64,000 nt of DNA, from positions 496,001 to 560,000 of the forward strand of contig CAWKHA010000003.1 of assembly GCA_963849365.1 (NCBI GenBank), in the 5' to 3' direction. The translations under genes were made by a program, and so were the position numbers. The notes under the pieces are model-generated. The model was not told where the DNA came from. It did no database searches and was given only the letters and a program-made list of their open reading frames with translations. The DNA is from CAVQCJ01 sp963849365. GTDB lineage: Bacteria > Actinomycetota > Actinomycetes > Prado026. Below are positions 34,900 to 44,328 of the stretch, piece after piece. Every line of letters starts with the position of its first letter. Within the stretch, counting starts at the first letter, position 1.

Positions 34900-36147
34900 A
34901 TGACCGGGACCGCCGCGCTGCCCCCCACCGGGGCGCGGGTGATCCTCGGCGTCGCCGGGGGCATCGCCGCGTACAAGGCCTGCGAGGTGCTGCGTGGCCT
35001 CACCGAGGCGGGGCACCGGGTCCGTGTCGTGCCCACCGCGGCGGCGCTGCGGTTCGTGGGCGCGGCGACGTGGGCGGCGCTCTCGGGGGAGCCCGTCTCG
35101 ACCGGGGTCTGGGACTCGGCCCACGAGGTACCGCACGTGGCGCTCGGCCGAACCGCCGACCTCGTGGTGGTGGTGCCGGCGACGGCCGACCTGATGGCCC
35201 GCGCCGCGCACGGCCTGGCCGACGACCTGCTGACGAGCACGCTGCTCACCGCGGCGTGCCCGGTGGTCTTCTTCCCGGCCATGCACACCGAGATGTGGGA
35301 GCACCCGGCGACCCGTGACAACGTCGCCCTGCTGCGCAGCCGGGGCGCGGTGGTGGTCGAGCCGGCCGTCGGACGGCTCACCGGCGTCGACTCCGGCAAG
35401 GGCCGCCTGCCCGAGCCGGAAGCGGTCCTGTCCTTGCTGCGGCGGGTGCTCGTCCGGGGCGCCTCCGAGGCGACGGCAGCCGATCTGGCCGGGCGGCGCG
35501 TCGTCGTCTCGGCCGGCGGCACCCGAGAGCCGCTGGACCCGGTCCGCTTCCTGGGCAACCGCTCCAGCGGGCGGCAGGGGTACGCGCTCGCCGAGTCCGC
35601 GGCCGCCCGGGGCGCGGCGGTCGTCCTGGTCGCGGCCAACGCCGCGCTGCCCGACCCGGCCGGGGTCGAGGTGGTCCGTGTGGGTACCGCCGTCGAGCTC
35701 GGCGCGGCCGTGCGGTCGGCCGCTGCCGCGGCCGACGCAGTCGTCATGGCGGCCGCGGTCGCCGACTTCAGGCCTGCCCACCCGACCTTGGTCAAGATCA
35801 AGAAGGGCGCCGAGGAGCCCGGCCCGGTCGAGCTCGCCCACAACCCGGACGTCCTGCGCGGACTCGTCGACGATCCACCGCGGGCCGGGCAGGTCGTGGT
35901 CGGGTTCGCCGCGGAGACCGGCGACGATGGCGCCGACTGGCTGGCGCACGGCCGCGCCAAGCTCGCCGCCAAGGGGTGCGACCTGCTCGTGGTCAACCGG
36001 GTCGGGGACGGCGTCGGCTTCGAGGTCGCCGACAACGCCGCGGTCGTGCTCGGCTCGGACGGCAGCGAGACGGACGTACCGCTCGGCCCGAAAGAGGACC
36101 TCGCCGACGTCGTCTGGGACCTGGTCGCAGCCCGGCTGAGGTCCTGA
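34900..36147 (+). CDS. coaBC: Phosphopantothenoylcysteine decarboxylase / synthetase (CoaBC)
   Basis: Two steps of coenzyme A synthesis: ligation of cysteine to phosphopantothenate (CoaB) and decarboxylation (CoaC). The 415 residues have the N-terminal FMN flavoprotein domain with GVAGGIAAYKA, the catalytic His in WDSAHEVPHVALG and PAMHTEMW, and the C-terminal CoaB domain with NRSSGRQGYALAE and LVKIKKG. The flap usually written ACGxxGxGR reads GRLTGVDSGKGR, without the Cys known from E. coli; I think this is common in actinobacteria. Confidence 0.95.
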   Translation: MTGTAALPPTGARVILGVAGGIAAYKACEVLRGLTEAGHRVRVVPTAAALRFVGAATWAALSGEPVSTGVWDSAHEVPHVALGRTADLVVVVPATADLMARAAHGLADDLLTSTLLTAACPVVFFPAMHTEMWEHPATRDNVALLRSRGAVVVEPAVGRLTGVDSGKGRLPEPEAVLSLLRRVLVRGASEATAADLAGRRVVVSAGGTREPLDPVRFLGNRSSGRQGYALAESAAARGAAVVLVAANAALPDPAGVEVVRVGTAVELGAAVRSAAAAADAVVMAAAVADFRPAHPTLVKIKKGAEEPGPVELAHNPDVLRGLVDDPPRAGQVVVGFAAETGDDGADWLAHGRAKLAAKGCDLLVVNRVGDGVGFEVADNAAVVLGSDGSETDVPLGPKEDLADVVWDLVAARLRS

Positions 36148-36304
36148 CCTGCCCCGGCAGCGTGGTCCCGCCGCGACAGCTGGCACCTGAACGAGCGCTG
36201 CGACCCCGTCCCGGTGGATCCTGCTCGAGCGGCACGCTCACGGGCGGGTGAGCCAAGACCGTGCCCCGGTCGCTTGCGTGCCGGTTGTCGCTGTCGGTCC
36301 GTCT

Positions 36305-37072
36305 TCAAGCTCGGGCCAGCAGATCGCGGACGAGCGACACGACCTCGTCGGGACGCGAACGGACTTCCTCCCAGCCATCCGCCTCCACGACGATTCGGGC
36401 GTCCACGAAGAGGAAGTCGACCCGCGCAACGAATCCGTGCTCGTCCGAGATGACTGCCTGCATGGTCGGCTGTAGTCCGGCACGGGTGAGCACCAGCCTG
36501 AGCAGGGACTCCAGAGCGCTCTTCGAGCACGCATCCGCGGCGGCCACCGCCGCGCGCACAGCCGCTGCGCCCGGGCCCCGGGCAGCTGCTGCGGCCCGCT
36601 CGAGCTCGGCAACCGGGAGCCCAGCCCTCAGCGCCGAGTCCATCAGGACCACCGACTCTTCCCACGGCAGGCTGCGACCGCAGTCGACGAGCGTCCGGGT
36701 CGAGCTCGTGACCCACAGGCCGGACCGTCGGCAGCGGTCGTAGCCCGCCACGGCAGCGCGGTGCATCGTCACCCCGGGCTCCGCGGGCCTGACGCGATTC
36801 GGCGCGCTCACGTGCATGCCGGGCTCTCGGAGGAGGTCGAAGCCGTGCAGCCCGGCGGCCGTCGTGTGCGAGACGGTGCCGTGCCGGGCCGCGACGGCCA
36901 ACAGGCCGGGAGGTGACCCCGGTGCCGCGTAGAGCCCCGGACGCAGCCGCACCAGCTGGCCGCGGCGCGCCCCCCGGCTGAGGGCGGACCGGGACGCGCC
37001 GGCCCGGACGAGGTCCGCGGACGAGGCGAGGTCCAGCGCACTGCACGCCGCGAAGGCTTCGGGGGGACGCAC
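36305..37072 (-). CDS. AbiEi-like antitoxin / DUF559 protein with truncated nuclease domain
   Basis: A 255-residue protein of the actinobacterial type with an N-terminal AbiEi-like winged helix (SRGARRGQLVRLRPGLYA, VSHTTAAGLHG) and a C-terminal very-short-patch-repair-like DUF559 domain. The C-terminus begins normally (SALESLLRLVL, ARVDFLFVDARIVVEADGWE) but then jumps directly to EVRSRPDEVVSLVRDLLA. The usual 25-35 residues in between, with the FH...R.A...D..R.....ALG motif, are missing. The frame is kept, so this looks like an internal in-frame deletion removing part of the nuclease fold. No partner toxin gene (AbiEii) is adjacent. Its role is unknown. Confidence 0.75.
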   Translation of the reverse strand: MRPPEAFAACSALDLASSADLVRAGASRSALSRGARRGQLVRLRPGLYAAPGSPPGLLAVAARHGTVSHTTAAGLHGFDLLREPGMHVSAPNRVRPAEPGVTMHRAAVAGYDRCRRSGLWVTSSTRTLVDCGRSLPWEESVVLMDSALRAGLPVAELERAAAAARGPGAAAVRAAVAAADACSKSALESLLRLVLTRAGLQPTMQAVISDEHGFVARVDFLFVDARIVVEADGWEEVRSRPDEVVSLVRDLLARA

Positions 37073-37387
37073 CGGTGGAGCGTTCCGGCCAGCAGCCCTC
37101 GAGGCGAGGTCGTCGGGGCGGGTTGTGGACGCGCCGGCGGCTCCGCCGACACCCGTGGGCGGCCCGTCCTTGGCACGGATGGCACGTCACCGGGGCAGCA
37201 GTCTCTCTCGGCCTGACTTCCCTCCGTGTGGCGAGCGATCACTGCGAGCGGGCGTGTCCCTGACGCGTGCCAGGTGTCGCGTCGCCCGGTTGGCGCGGCG
37301 TGTGCTGGCGGCGCAGGCAGGGGAGCGCGGCGGGTGCCGGATAGACTCCGGGCGCACTCAGTCGCCGCCAGCCGCAAGGAGCACGTC
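37073..37387 (+). promoter_or_regulatory. metK upstream region with putative -10 box
   Basis: A 315-nt gap without a convincing gene. TAGACT at 37342-37347 fits the -10 consensus and gives a leader of about 35 nt with the ribosome site AAGGAG before the metK GTG. I looked for a SAM riboswitch and saw none. The rest is GC-rich, with no repeat worth naming. Confidence 0.5.
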
Positions 37388-38581
37388 GTGTCCCGTCGCC
37401 TCTTCACGTCCGAGTCGGTCACCGAAGGGCACCCCGACAAGATCGCCGACCAGATCAGCGATGCCGTCCTCGACGCGCTGCTCAAGGAGGACGCCCGCAG
37501 CCGGGTGGCCGTCGAGACCCTCGTGACCACCGGGCTGGTGCACGTCGCCGGCGAGGTGACGACCGAGGCGTACGCCGACATTCCCACGATCGTCCGCGAC
37601 AAGATCCTCGAGATCGGCTACGACTCCTCCAAGAAGGGGTTCGACGGGCAGTCCTGCGGTGTCTCGGTCTCGATCGGCGCGCAGTCGCCCGACATCGCCC
37701 AGGGCGTCGACGACGCCTTCGAGGAGCGGGCCGAGGGGAGTGCGGACCCGCTGGACCGCCAGGGCGCCGGCGACCAGGGGCTGATGTTCGGCTACGCCAG
37801 CAACGACACCCCCGAGCTGATGCCGTTGCCGATCATGCTGGCCCACCGGCTGGCCCGGCGCCTCGCGGCCGTGCGCAAGGACGGCACCATCCCGTACCTG
37901 CGCCCCGACGGTAAGACCCAGGTCACGATCGAGTACGACGGCCACAAGCCGGCGCGGCTGGACACGGTGGTCGTGTCCAGCCAGCACGCTGGCGACATCG
38001 ACCTCGCCACCCTGCTGCAGCCCGACGTCGAGGAGTTCGTGGTCCGCCCCGAGCTCGAGGGGCTGACGATCGACACCTCCAACTACCGCGTCCTGGTGAA
38101 CCCGACCGGTCGCTTCGAGGTCGGCGGACCGATGGGCGACGCCGGGCTGACCGGGCGCAAGATCATCATCGACACGTACGGCGGCATGGCCAGGCACGGG
38201 GGCGGTGCCTTCTCCGGCAAGGACCCCTCGAAGGTGGACCGCTCCGCGGCGTACGCGATGCGCTGGGTGGCCAAGCATGTGGTCGCGGCCGGTCTGGCCG
38301 AGCGCTGCGAGGTCCAGGTCGCGTACGCGATCGGCAAGGCGCACCCGGTGGGCCTGTTCGTCGAGACGTTCGGGACGGGACGCCTGCCCGACGCGCACAT
38401 CCAGCGGGCGGTGACCGAGGTCTTCGACCTGCGTCCCGCCGCGATCATCCGCGACCTGGACCTGCTGCGCCCGATCTACTGCCAGACCGCGGCGTACGGA
38501 CACTTCGGGCGCGAGCTGCCGGACTTCACCTGGGAGCGCACCGACCGCGTCGACGCGCTGATCGCCGCCGCGGGTTCCTGA
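37388..38581 (+). CDS. metK: S-adenosylmethionine synthetase
   Basis: Makes SAM from methionine and ATP. The 397 residues have SVTEGHPDKIADQISDAVLD, the signature GAGDQGLMFGYA, the phosphate loop GGGAFSGKDPSKVDRSAAY, and the C-terminal YGHFGRELPDFTWE. The GTG at 37388 (MSRRLFTSES) follows AAGGAG; the 54-codon upstream extension of the frame is not coding. Confidence 0.97.
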   Translation: MSRRLFTSESVTEGHPDKIADQISDAVLDALLKEDARSRVAVETLVTTGLVHVAGEVTTEAYADIPTIVRDKILEIGYDSSKKGFDGQSCGVSVSIGAQSPDIAQGVDDAFEERAEGSADPLDRQGAGDQGLMFGYASNDTPELMPLPIMLAHRLARRLAAVRKDGTIPYLRPDGKTQVTIEYDGHKPARLDTVVVSSQHAGDIDLATLLQPDVEEFVVRPELEGLTIDTSNYRVLVNPTGRFEVGGPMGDAGLTGRKIIIDTYGGMARHGGGAFSGKDPSKVDRSAAYAMRWVAKHVVAAGLAERCEVQVAYAIGKAHPVGLFVETFGTGRLPDAHIQRAVTEVFDLRPAAIIRDLDLLRPIYCQTAAYGHFGRELPDFTWERTDRVDALIAAAGS

Positions 38582-38647
38582 CGCGCCGTCCCCAGCGAGC
38601 CGCAGCCCGCGCGCCGCGGGTCGGCCCCGGATGGTAGGACCGGCGGC

Positions 38648-40681
38648 GTGAGTGTCGAACCGCGCGAGCAGCAGCTCGCGCTCGTCCGGGAGCGGGTGCG
38701 TCGAGCCCGCCCGCGCCCGCCCGAAGGGCTCGCGCCCGCCCGCGCCGTCGCGCGGGTGGCCGTCGACGTCTCGCACGCACACCTCGACCGGCTCTTCGAC
38801 TACCTGGTAGCCGAGTCGGCCGACGCCGATGCCCGGCCGGGCGCACGGGTACGGGTCCGGTTCGCCGGCAGGCTCGTGGGCGGGTTCCTGGTCGAGCGGG
38901 TCGAGCAGACCGCCGACGCCGGGGCCGGGCGCCGGCTGTCCCGGCTGGACAAGGTGGTGTCGTCGGAGCCGGTCCTGGCGCCGCAGATCCTCGCGCTCGC
39001 CCGAGCGGTGGCGGACCGCTACGCCGGGACCCTGGCCGACGTGCTCCGCCTTGCGGTCCCGCCCCGGCACGCCCGGGTCGAGGCCGAGCCTTCGGCCGAG
39101 CCGCTGCTGCCGCCGGCGCCGCCCGGGTCCGACGAGGTCGAGGCGGGCTGGGGCCGCTACACGGCCGGCCCGGCGTTCCTGCGCGCCCTGGCGACGGGTT
39201 CGGCGCCGGTGGCCGTGTGGACGGCCCTGCCCGGGCCGACCTGGCCGCAGGAGGTCGCCACCGCCGTGCGCGTGGCGCTGGCCGCCGGGCGTGGCGCGCT
39301 CGTGGTGGTGCCGGACCACCGGGACGCCCGCCGGGTCGGCGAGGAGGTCGAGCGCCAGTGCGGCCCGGGTCGCCACGTCGTGCTGACGGCCGAGTCGGGC
39401 CCGGCCAAGCGCTACCGGGCCTGGCTGGCGGTCCGGCGCGGCGGCGTGCGCGCCGTGGTGGGGACGCGGGCGGCGATGTTCGCCCCGGTCCAGGACCTCG
39501 GCCTCGCCGTGGTCTGGGACGACGGCGACGACCTGCACGCCGAGCCGCGGGCCCCGTACCCGCACGTACGGGAGGTGCTGCGGCTGCGGGCCGCGTCCGA
39601 GGGCGCCGCGCTCCTGGTCGGTGGGATCGCGCGCACCGCCGAAGGGGCGGCGCTGCTGGCCGGCGGGGAGGCGCACCCGGTCCAGGCGCTCCGGGCGACC
39701 GTACGGGCGGTCGCCCCGGCCGTCCGGGTCGCCGGCGAGGACGCGGACCTGGCGGACGACCCGGCGGCCCGCACGGCTCGGCTGCCCACGGCGGCCTGGG
39801 ACACGGCCCGGCGGGGACTGCAGGCCGGCCCGGTCCTCGTCCAGGTGCCCCGCCGCGGCTACGTCCCGGCCCTGGCCTGCGTGCACTGCCTCGCGCCGGC
39901 CCGATGCTCCGCGTGCTCGGGCCCGCTCGCGGTCGGGTCGGAACGCGCGGGTGCGTCCTGCACCTGGTGCGGCCGGCTCGCGGCCGGCTGGCGGTGCCCG
40001 TCCTGCGACGCCGACCGGTTCCGTGCCGTGGTGGTCGGCGCCCGGCGGACGGCGGAGGAGCTCGGCCGGTCCTTCCCCGGCGTCGCCGTACGGACGTCCG
40101 GACGCGAGGGTGTCCTGGAGTCCGTGGACGAGCGGCCGGCGCTCGTGGTGGCGACGCCCGGGGCCGAGCCGGTGGCCGACGGCGGCTACGCGGCGGCTCT
40201 CCTGCTGGACGGCTGGGCGCTGCTCGGCCGCCAGGACCTGCGCTCCGGGGAGGAGACCCTGCGGCGCTGGCTGACCGCGGCCGCGCTGGTCCGGCCCGCA
40301 CCCGACGGCGGCCGTGTCGTGGTGCTGGCCGAGTCGACGCTGGCGCCGGTCCAGGCGCTGCTGCGCTGGGACCCGCCCGGGGCGGCCGACCGCGAGCTCG
40401 CGGACCGTGCCAGGCTGCGGTTCCCGCCGGCCGTCCGGATGGCCACGCTGACGGGAACGGCGGCGGCGGTCGCCGACCTGCTGGCCGGCGCCGAGCTCCC
40501 GGTGACGGCGGAGCTGCTCGGCCCGACCCCGACCGACGCAGGTGCTCGGGCCCTGGTGCGCGTCCCGCTGGCCGACGGCGCCGCCCTGTCCGCGGCGCTG
40601 AAGGCCGGCCAGGCACTGCGCAGCGCGCGCAAGGCCGCCGACTTCGTCACCGTCGCCGTCGACCCGCTCGACCTGGGCTGA
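38648..40681 (+). CDS. priA: Primosomal protein N' (PriA), helicase-inactive actinobacterial form
   Basis: A replication-restart factor. The 677 residues keep the 3' DNA-binding domain (ARVAVDVSHAHLDRLFDYLV), the zinc-binding region (CVHCLAPARCSACSGPL, then CTWCG and CPSCDADRF) and the C-terminal domain. The helicase motifs are degenerate: the Walker A GSGKT position reads PGPTWPQE and the DEEH box reads WDDGDDLH. This loss is typical of actinobacterial PriA, which are annotated as probable primosomal proteins. TAGGAC (38635-38640) lies 7 nt before the GTG, implying a leaderless message. Confidence 0.9.
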   Translation: MSVEPREQQLALVRERVRRARPRPPEGLAPARAVARVAVDVSHAHLDRLFDYLVAESADADARPGARVRVRFAGRLVGGFLVERVEQTADAGAGRRLSRLDKVVSSEPVLAPQILALARAVADRYAGTLADVLRLAVPPRHARVEAEPSAEPLLPPAPPGSDEVEAGWGRYTAGPAFLRALATGSAPVAVWTALPGPTWPQEVATAVRVALAAGRGALVVVPDHRDARRVGEEVERQCGPGRHVVLTAESGPAKRYRAWLAVRRGGVRAVVGTRAAMFAPVQDLGLAVVWDDGDDLHAEPRAPYPHVREVLRLRAASEGAALLVGGIARTAEGAALLAGGEAHPVQALRATVRAVAPAVRVAGEDADLADDPAARTARLPTAAWDTARRGLQAGPVLVQVPRRGYVPALACVHCLAPARCSACSGPLAVGSERAGASCTWCGRLAAGWRCPSCDADRFRAVVVGARRTAEELGRSFPGVAVRTSGREGVLESVDERPALVVATPGAEPVADGGYAAALLLDGWALLGRQDLRSGEETLRRWLTAAALVRPAPDGGRVVVLAESTLAPVQALLRWDPPGAADRELADRARLRFPPAVRMATLTGTAAAVADLLAGAELPVTAELLGPTPTDAGARALVRVPLADGAALSAALKAGQALRSARKAADFVTVAVDPLDLG

Positions 40682-40718
40682 GCGCTGCCCGCCCGGAGCG
40701 ACCCGGCAGGATGGGGTG

Positions 40719-41360
40719 GTGAGCCGCAGCACGAACGCGATCGACACCGTCGTCTTCGACCTGGGCGGCGTGCTGGCCGACTGGGACCCCAGGTACCTGT
40801 ACCGCCGCCTCTTCGACGGCGACGAGGACGCCATGGAGGAGTTCCTGGCCACGGTCACGACGCCGGAGTGGAACCTCGCGATGGACGCCGGCCGGGAGCG
40901 GGCCGACGCGGTCGCCGAGCTCGTCGCCGCGCACCCCGGGGCCGAGGCTCTGATCCGGGCGTGGGTGGAGCGGTGGGAGGACATGCTCGGCGACGAGATC
41001 GCCGGTACCGCCCGGCTCGTGGAGGACCTGGCGCGGGCGGGCGTACGGCTCCTCGCGCTGACGAACTGGTCGGCCGAGACCTTCCCGCGGGCTCGCGTCC
41101 GCTACCCCTCGTTCGGCCGGTTCGAGGGCATCGTGGTGTCCGGCGAGCACGGGTTGGCCAAGCCCGACCCCGCGCTGTTCCAGATCCTGCTCACCCGGTT
41201 CTCCGTCGACCCGGACACCGCGGCGTTCGTCGACGACAAGCCGGACAACGTCGTGGCCGCGGCCGCACTGGGGTTCACGGGCATCCTCTTCAGCACGCCC
41301 GAGGCGCTGCGGGAGGACCTCGTCCGGCTCGGGCTGCTCCCCGGCGCGACCTTAGGATGA
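40719..41360 (+). CDS. HAD-superfamily hydrolase
   Basis: A 213-residue phosphatase-like protein of HAD subfamily IA: nucleophile Asp in VVFDLGGVLADWD (motif I), LLALTNWS (motif II), the Lys in GLAKPDPALF (motif III) and AAFVDDKPDNV (motif IV). The substrate is unknown; YihX-like sugar phosphatases are the nearest type I recognise. Tandem GTGs occur at 40716 and 40719; the second lies 6 nt after CAGGAT, fitting a leaderless start. Confidence 0.88.
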   Translation: MSRSTNAIDTVVFDLGGVLADWDPRYLYRRLFDGDEDAMEEFLATVTTPEWNLAMDAGRERADAVAELVAAHPGAEALIRAWVERWEDMLGDEIAGTARLVEDLARAGVRLLALTNWSAETFPRARVRYPSFGRFEGIVVSGEHGLAKPDPALFQILLTRFSVDPDTAAFVDDKPDNVVAAAALGFTGILFSTPEALREDLVRLGLLPGATLG

Positions 41361-41403
41361 GACCCCACCCATCAGCCCTGCGCGAGGTTTCGAGAGGACT
41401 GCC

Positions 41404-41949
41404 GTGCCCGTCCAGCCGATCCGGCTCTTCGGCGACCCGGTGCTGCGCACGCCCGCGGCGCCGGTGACGGACTTCGACAAGGAGCTGCGCACCCTGGTCA
41501 AGGACCTCACCGAGACGATGCTCGACGCGCCGGGCGTGGGCCTCGCGGCGCCACAGATCGGTGTCTCGCTGCGGGTCTTCACCTACCAGGTGGGCGAGGG
41601 GGAGCCCGGCCACCTGGTCAACCCGACCCTGGACCTGTCGGACGAGGAGCAGGAGGGGGAGGAGGGCTGCCTGTCCGTGCCCGGGCTGACGTTCGACTGC
41701 GTGCGGGCGATGCGGGTCGTCGCCAGGGGGTTCGACATGTACGGCGAGCCGGTCGTGTTCGAGGGCAGCGACCTGCTGGCCCGGTGCGTCCAGCACGAGA
41801 CCGACCACCTCGACGGGATCCTGTTCGTGGACCGGCTGGACAAGGCCACCCGGAAGGTGGCGATGGCCGCGATCCGCGAGGCGGACTGGTTCGGTGACAG
41901 CGTGCAGGTGAAGGTCAGCCCGCACCCCACGTACGGCACGACCCTCTAG
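41404..41949 (+). CDS. def: Peptide deformylase
   Basis: Removes the formyl group from new proteins. The 181 residues have all three motifs: GVGLAAPQIG, EGCLSVP with the metal Cys, and QHETDHLDG with the two His and the catalytic Glu. A -10 box TAGGAT at 41353-41358 lies at the end of the HAD gene. The neighbour fmt supplies the formyl group that this enzyme later removes. Confidence 0.97.
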   Translation: MPVQPIRLFGDPVLRTPAAPVTDFDKELRTLVKDLTETMLDAPGVGLAAPQIGVSLRVFTYQVGEGEPGHLVNPTLDLSDEEQEGEEGCLSVPGLTFDCVRAMRVVARGFDMYGEPVVFEGSDLLARCVQHETDHLDGILFVDRLDKATRKVAMAAIREADWFGDSVQVKVSPHPTYGTTL

Positions 41950-41956
41950 GCCCGCC

Positions 41957-42889
41957 GTGCGGCTGCTGTTCGCCGGCACTCCTGCGGCCGCCGTGCCTTC
42001 GCTGGCTGCGCTGGTCGCCTCCCGGCACGAGGTGGTCGCGGTGCTCACGCGTCCGGCGGCACCCTCCGGCCGTGGCCGCACTCTCGTCGAGTCCGCGGTA
42101 GCCGGCGCCGCGCTGGAGGCGGGGATCCCGGTGCTGACCCCCCCGAACCTGCACGAGCCGGCGTTCCTGGAACAGCTCTCAGACCTCGCGCCCGACTGCG
42201 CGCCAGTGGTCGCCTACGGCGCGCTCGTGCCGCCGGCGGCGCTGGTCGTCCCGCGGCACGGCTGGGTCAACCTGCACTTCTCGCTGCTGCCCGCATGGCG
42301 CGGCGCCGCCCCGGTACAGCACGCGCTGCTGGCCGGCGACGACGTCACCGGTGCGACGACCTTCCGGCTCGAGGAGGGTCTGGACACGGGACCGGTCTAC
42401 GGCGTGGTGACCGAGCCGATCGGGCCGGGTGACACTGCCGGCGACCTGCTCGGCCGGTTGTCGCTGACCGGTGCGCGGCTGCTGGTCGCGACCCTCGACG
42501 GGATCGAGGACGGCACGCTGCGACCCGCGCCGCAAGCCGCCGACGGCGTCTCGTACGCGCCGAAGCTCGACACCGCGGACGCTCGGATCGAGTGGGACGC
42601 ACCCGCACTCCGGGTGGACCGGCTGGTGCGGGCCACCACCCCGGCGCCGGGCGCCTGGACCACGCTGCGTGGAGCCCGCGTCGGTCTGGGCCCGGTGCGG
42701 CCGGTCCCGGACGCGCCCGCCGTCCTGGCCCCGGGCGAGCTGGCGGTGAGCAGGACCGAAGTCCTCGTCGGCACGGGCAGCCATCCCGTCCGCCTCGGCG
42801 ACGTCCGGCCGCAAGGGCGGCGCGCGATGCCGGCGACCGACTGGGCCCGTGGTCTGCGGGCGGCGCCGGGGGAGCGGTTCGAGCCGTGA
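41957..42889 (+). CDS. fmt: Methionyl-tRNA formyltransferase
   Basis: Formylates initiator Met-tRNA using 10-formyl-THF. The 310 residues have MRLLFAGTP, the SGRGR loop, the catalytic motif NLHFSLLPAWRGAAPVQ and the C-terminal OB domain starting SYAPKLDTADARIEW. It starts at a GTG at 41957, 7 nt after def. Its stop overlaps the rsmB start by 4 nt. Confidence 0.97.
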   Translation: MRLLFAGTPAAAVPSLAALVASRHEVVAVLTRPAAPSGRGRTLVESAVAGAALEAGIPVLTPPNLHEPAFLEQLSDLAPDCAPVVAYGALVPPAALVVPRHGWVNLHFSLLPAWRGAAPVQHALLAGDDVTGATTFRLEEGLDTGPVYGVVTEPIGPGDTAGDLLGRLSLTGARLLVATLDGIEDGTLRPAPQAADGVSYAPKLDTADARIEWDAPALRVDRLVRATTPAPGAWTTLRGARVGLGPVRPVPDAPAVLAPGELAVSRTEVLVGTGSHPVRLGDVRPQGRRAMPATDWARGLRAAPGERFEP

Positions 42890-44304
42890 GCGGCGACGCG
42901 GCCGGCCGGGAGCGCCGGAGCCGTCCGGGCCGCCCGTACCGGCGCCCCCGGCCGGACGCGCCGCGCCGCGCGGCGTTCGACCTGCTCCGTGCCGTCGACG
43001 AGCGGGACGCCTACGCCAACCTGGTCCTGCCGGCCCTGCTGAGCGAGCGTCACCTGGACGGGCGCGACGCGGCGTTCGCGACCGAGCTGGCGTACGGGAC
43101 GCTGCGCGGCCGGGGTACGTACGACGCCGTGCTGGCCGCCTGCGTCGACCGGCCGCTGGATGCCGTGGACGCGCCGGTCCTGGACCTGCTCCGGCTCGGT
43201 GCGCACCAGCTGCTGGCGATGCGGGTGCCCTCGCACGCCGCCGTGAGCGCCACGGTCGAGCTGGCCCGGGCCGCCGTCGGCGACGGGCGCGCGGCGTTCG
43301 TCAACGCAGTCCTGCGCAAGGTCGCGGTGCACGGCCTCGACGACTGGGTCGCCCGCGTCGCTCCCGACCCGGACGCGGACCCGGTCGGCCACCTGTCCGT
43401 GGCCACCTCGCACCCGCGCTGGGTCGTCGACGCGATGCGGGACCGGCTCGGGTCGCTCGCCGCCACCGAGCAGCTGCTGCGGGCGGACAACGTTCCCGCC
43501 GAGGTGACGCTGGTCGCCAGGCCGGGACGGACGGACGTCGCGGCGCTGGAGGCGGCGGGTGCGCTGCCCGGCCGGTGGTCGCCGTACGCGGCCCGGTGGC
43601 CGGCCGGCGACCCGGCGGGGCTGGCGGCGGTCCGCGACGGGGCGGCCGGCGTGCAGGACGAGGGCAGCCAGCTGGTCGCGGTCGCGCTCGCGACGGCCTG
43701 GCTGGACGGGCCCGACCGGCGCTGGCTGGACCTGTGCGCCGGGCCGGGCGGCAAGGCCGCACTGCTGGCCGGGATCGCCGCCGGGCGCGGGGCGGCGCTG
43801 CTCGCGTGCGAGCCGCAGGAACACCGGGCCGCCCTGGTCGCGCGGGCGCTCGGGGGTCGGGGCCGGACCACCGCGGGCAGTGCCTGGGTCGTGCGCGCGG
43901 ACGGGCGGGCCGGGCCGTGGCGTCCCGGCTCTTTCGACCGCGTGCTCGCGGACGTCCCGTGCACCGGGCTCGGCGCGCTGCGGCGGCGGCCGGAGGCCCG
44001 CTGGCGGCGCAGTCCGGCGGACGTCGCCCGGCTGGCACCGCTGCAGCGCTCACTGCTGTCGGCCGCGGTCGACGCGGCCCGGCCCGGTGGCCTCGTCGCG
44101 TACGTGACGTGCTCGCCCCATCTCGCGGAGACGGAGGTGGTGGTCGGCGCCGTGCTGCGGGCGCGCGACGACGTCGAGCCCGTGGACGCGCGGCCGTTCC
44201 TGCCGGCCGTCCCCGAGCTCGGCCCCGGCCCGTCCGTGCAGCTGTGGCCGCACGTGCACGGCACCGACGCGATGTATCTCGCGATTCTGCGCCGCACCCG
44301 TTGA
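42886..44304 (+). CDS. rsmB: 16S rRNA (cytosine-967) C5-methyltransferase RsmB
   Basis: Methylates C967 of 16S rRNA. The 472 residues have an N-terminal NusB-like helical domain (RRAAFDLLRAVDE to NAVLRKVA) and a RsmB/Nop2-type catalytic domain: SAM motif LDLCAGPGGKAALLAG, the Cys in ADVPCTGLGALRRRPEARW and the second catalytic Cys in VTCSPHLAETE. The GTG at 42886 overlaps the fmt stop. Confidence 0.95.
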   Translation: MSGDAAGRERRSRPGRPYRRPRPDAPRRAAFDLLRAVDERDAYANLVLPALLSERHLDGRDAAFATELAYGTLRGRGTYDAVLAACVDRPLDAVDAPVLDLLRLGAHQLLAMRVPSHAAVSATVELARAAVGDGRAAFVNAVLRKVAVHGLDDWVARVAPDPDADPVGHLSVATSHPRWVVDAMRDRLGSLAATEQLLRADNVPAEVTLVARPGRTDVAALEAAGALPGRWSPYAARWPAGDPAGLAAVRDGAAGVQDEGSQLVAVALATAWLDGPDRRWLDLCAGPGGKAALLAGIAAGRGAALLACEPQEHRAALVARALGGRGRTTAGSAWVVRADGRAGPWRPGSFDRVLADVPCTGLGALRRRPEARWRRSPADVARLAPLQRSLLSAAVDAARPGGLVAYVTCSPHLAETEVVVGAVLRARDDVEPVDARPFLPAVPELGPGPSVQLWPHVHGTDAMYLAILRRTR

Positions 44305-44328
44305 CGCGCCATCGCTAGCCTTCGGGGC

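Noticed and set aside
37200..37387. SAM riboswitch upstream of metK
   Set aside because: No conserved SAM-I, SAM-II or SAM-IV core sequence could be found; only a short leader with a -10 box.
37358..40984. 1208-codon minus-strand open frame opposite metK and priA
   Set aside because: Antisense shadow of two clearly coding genes; no recognisable motif.
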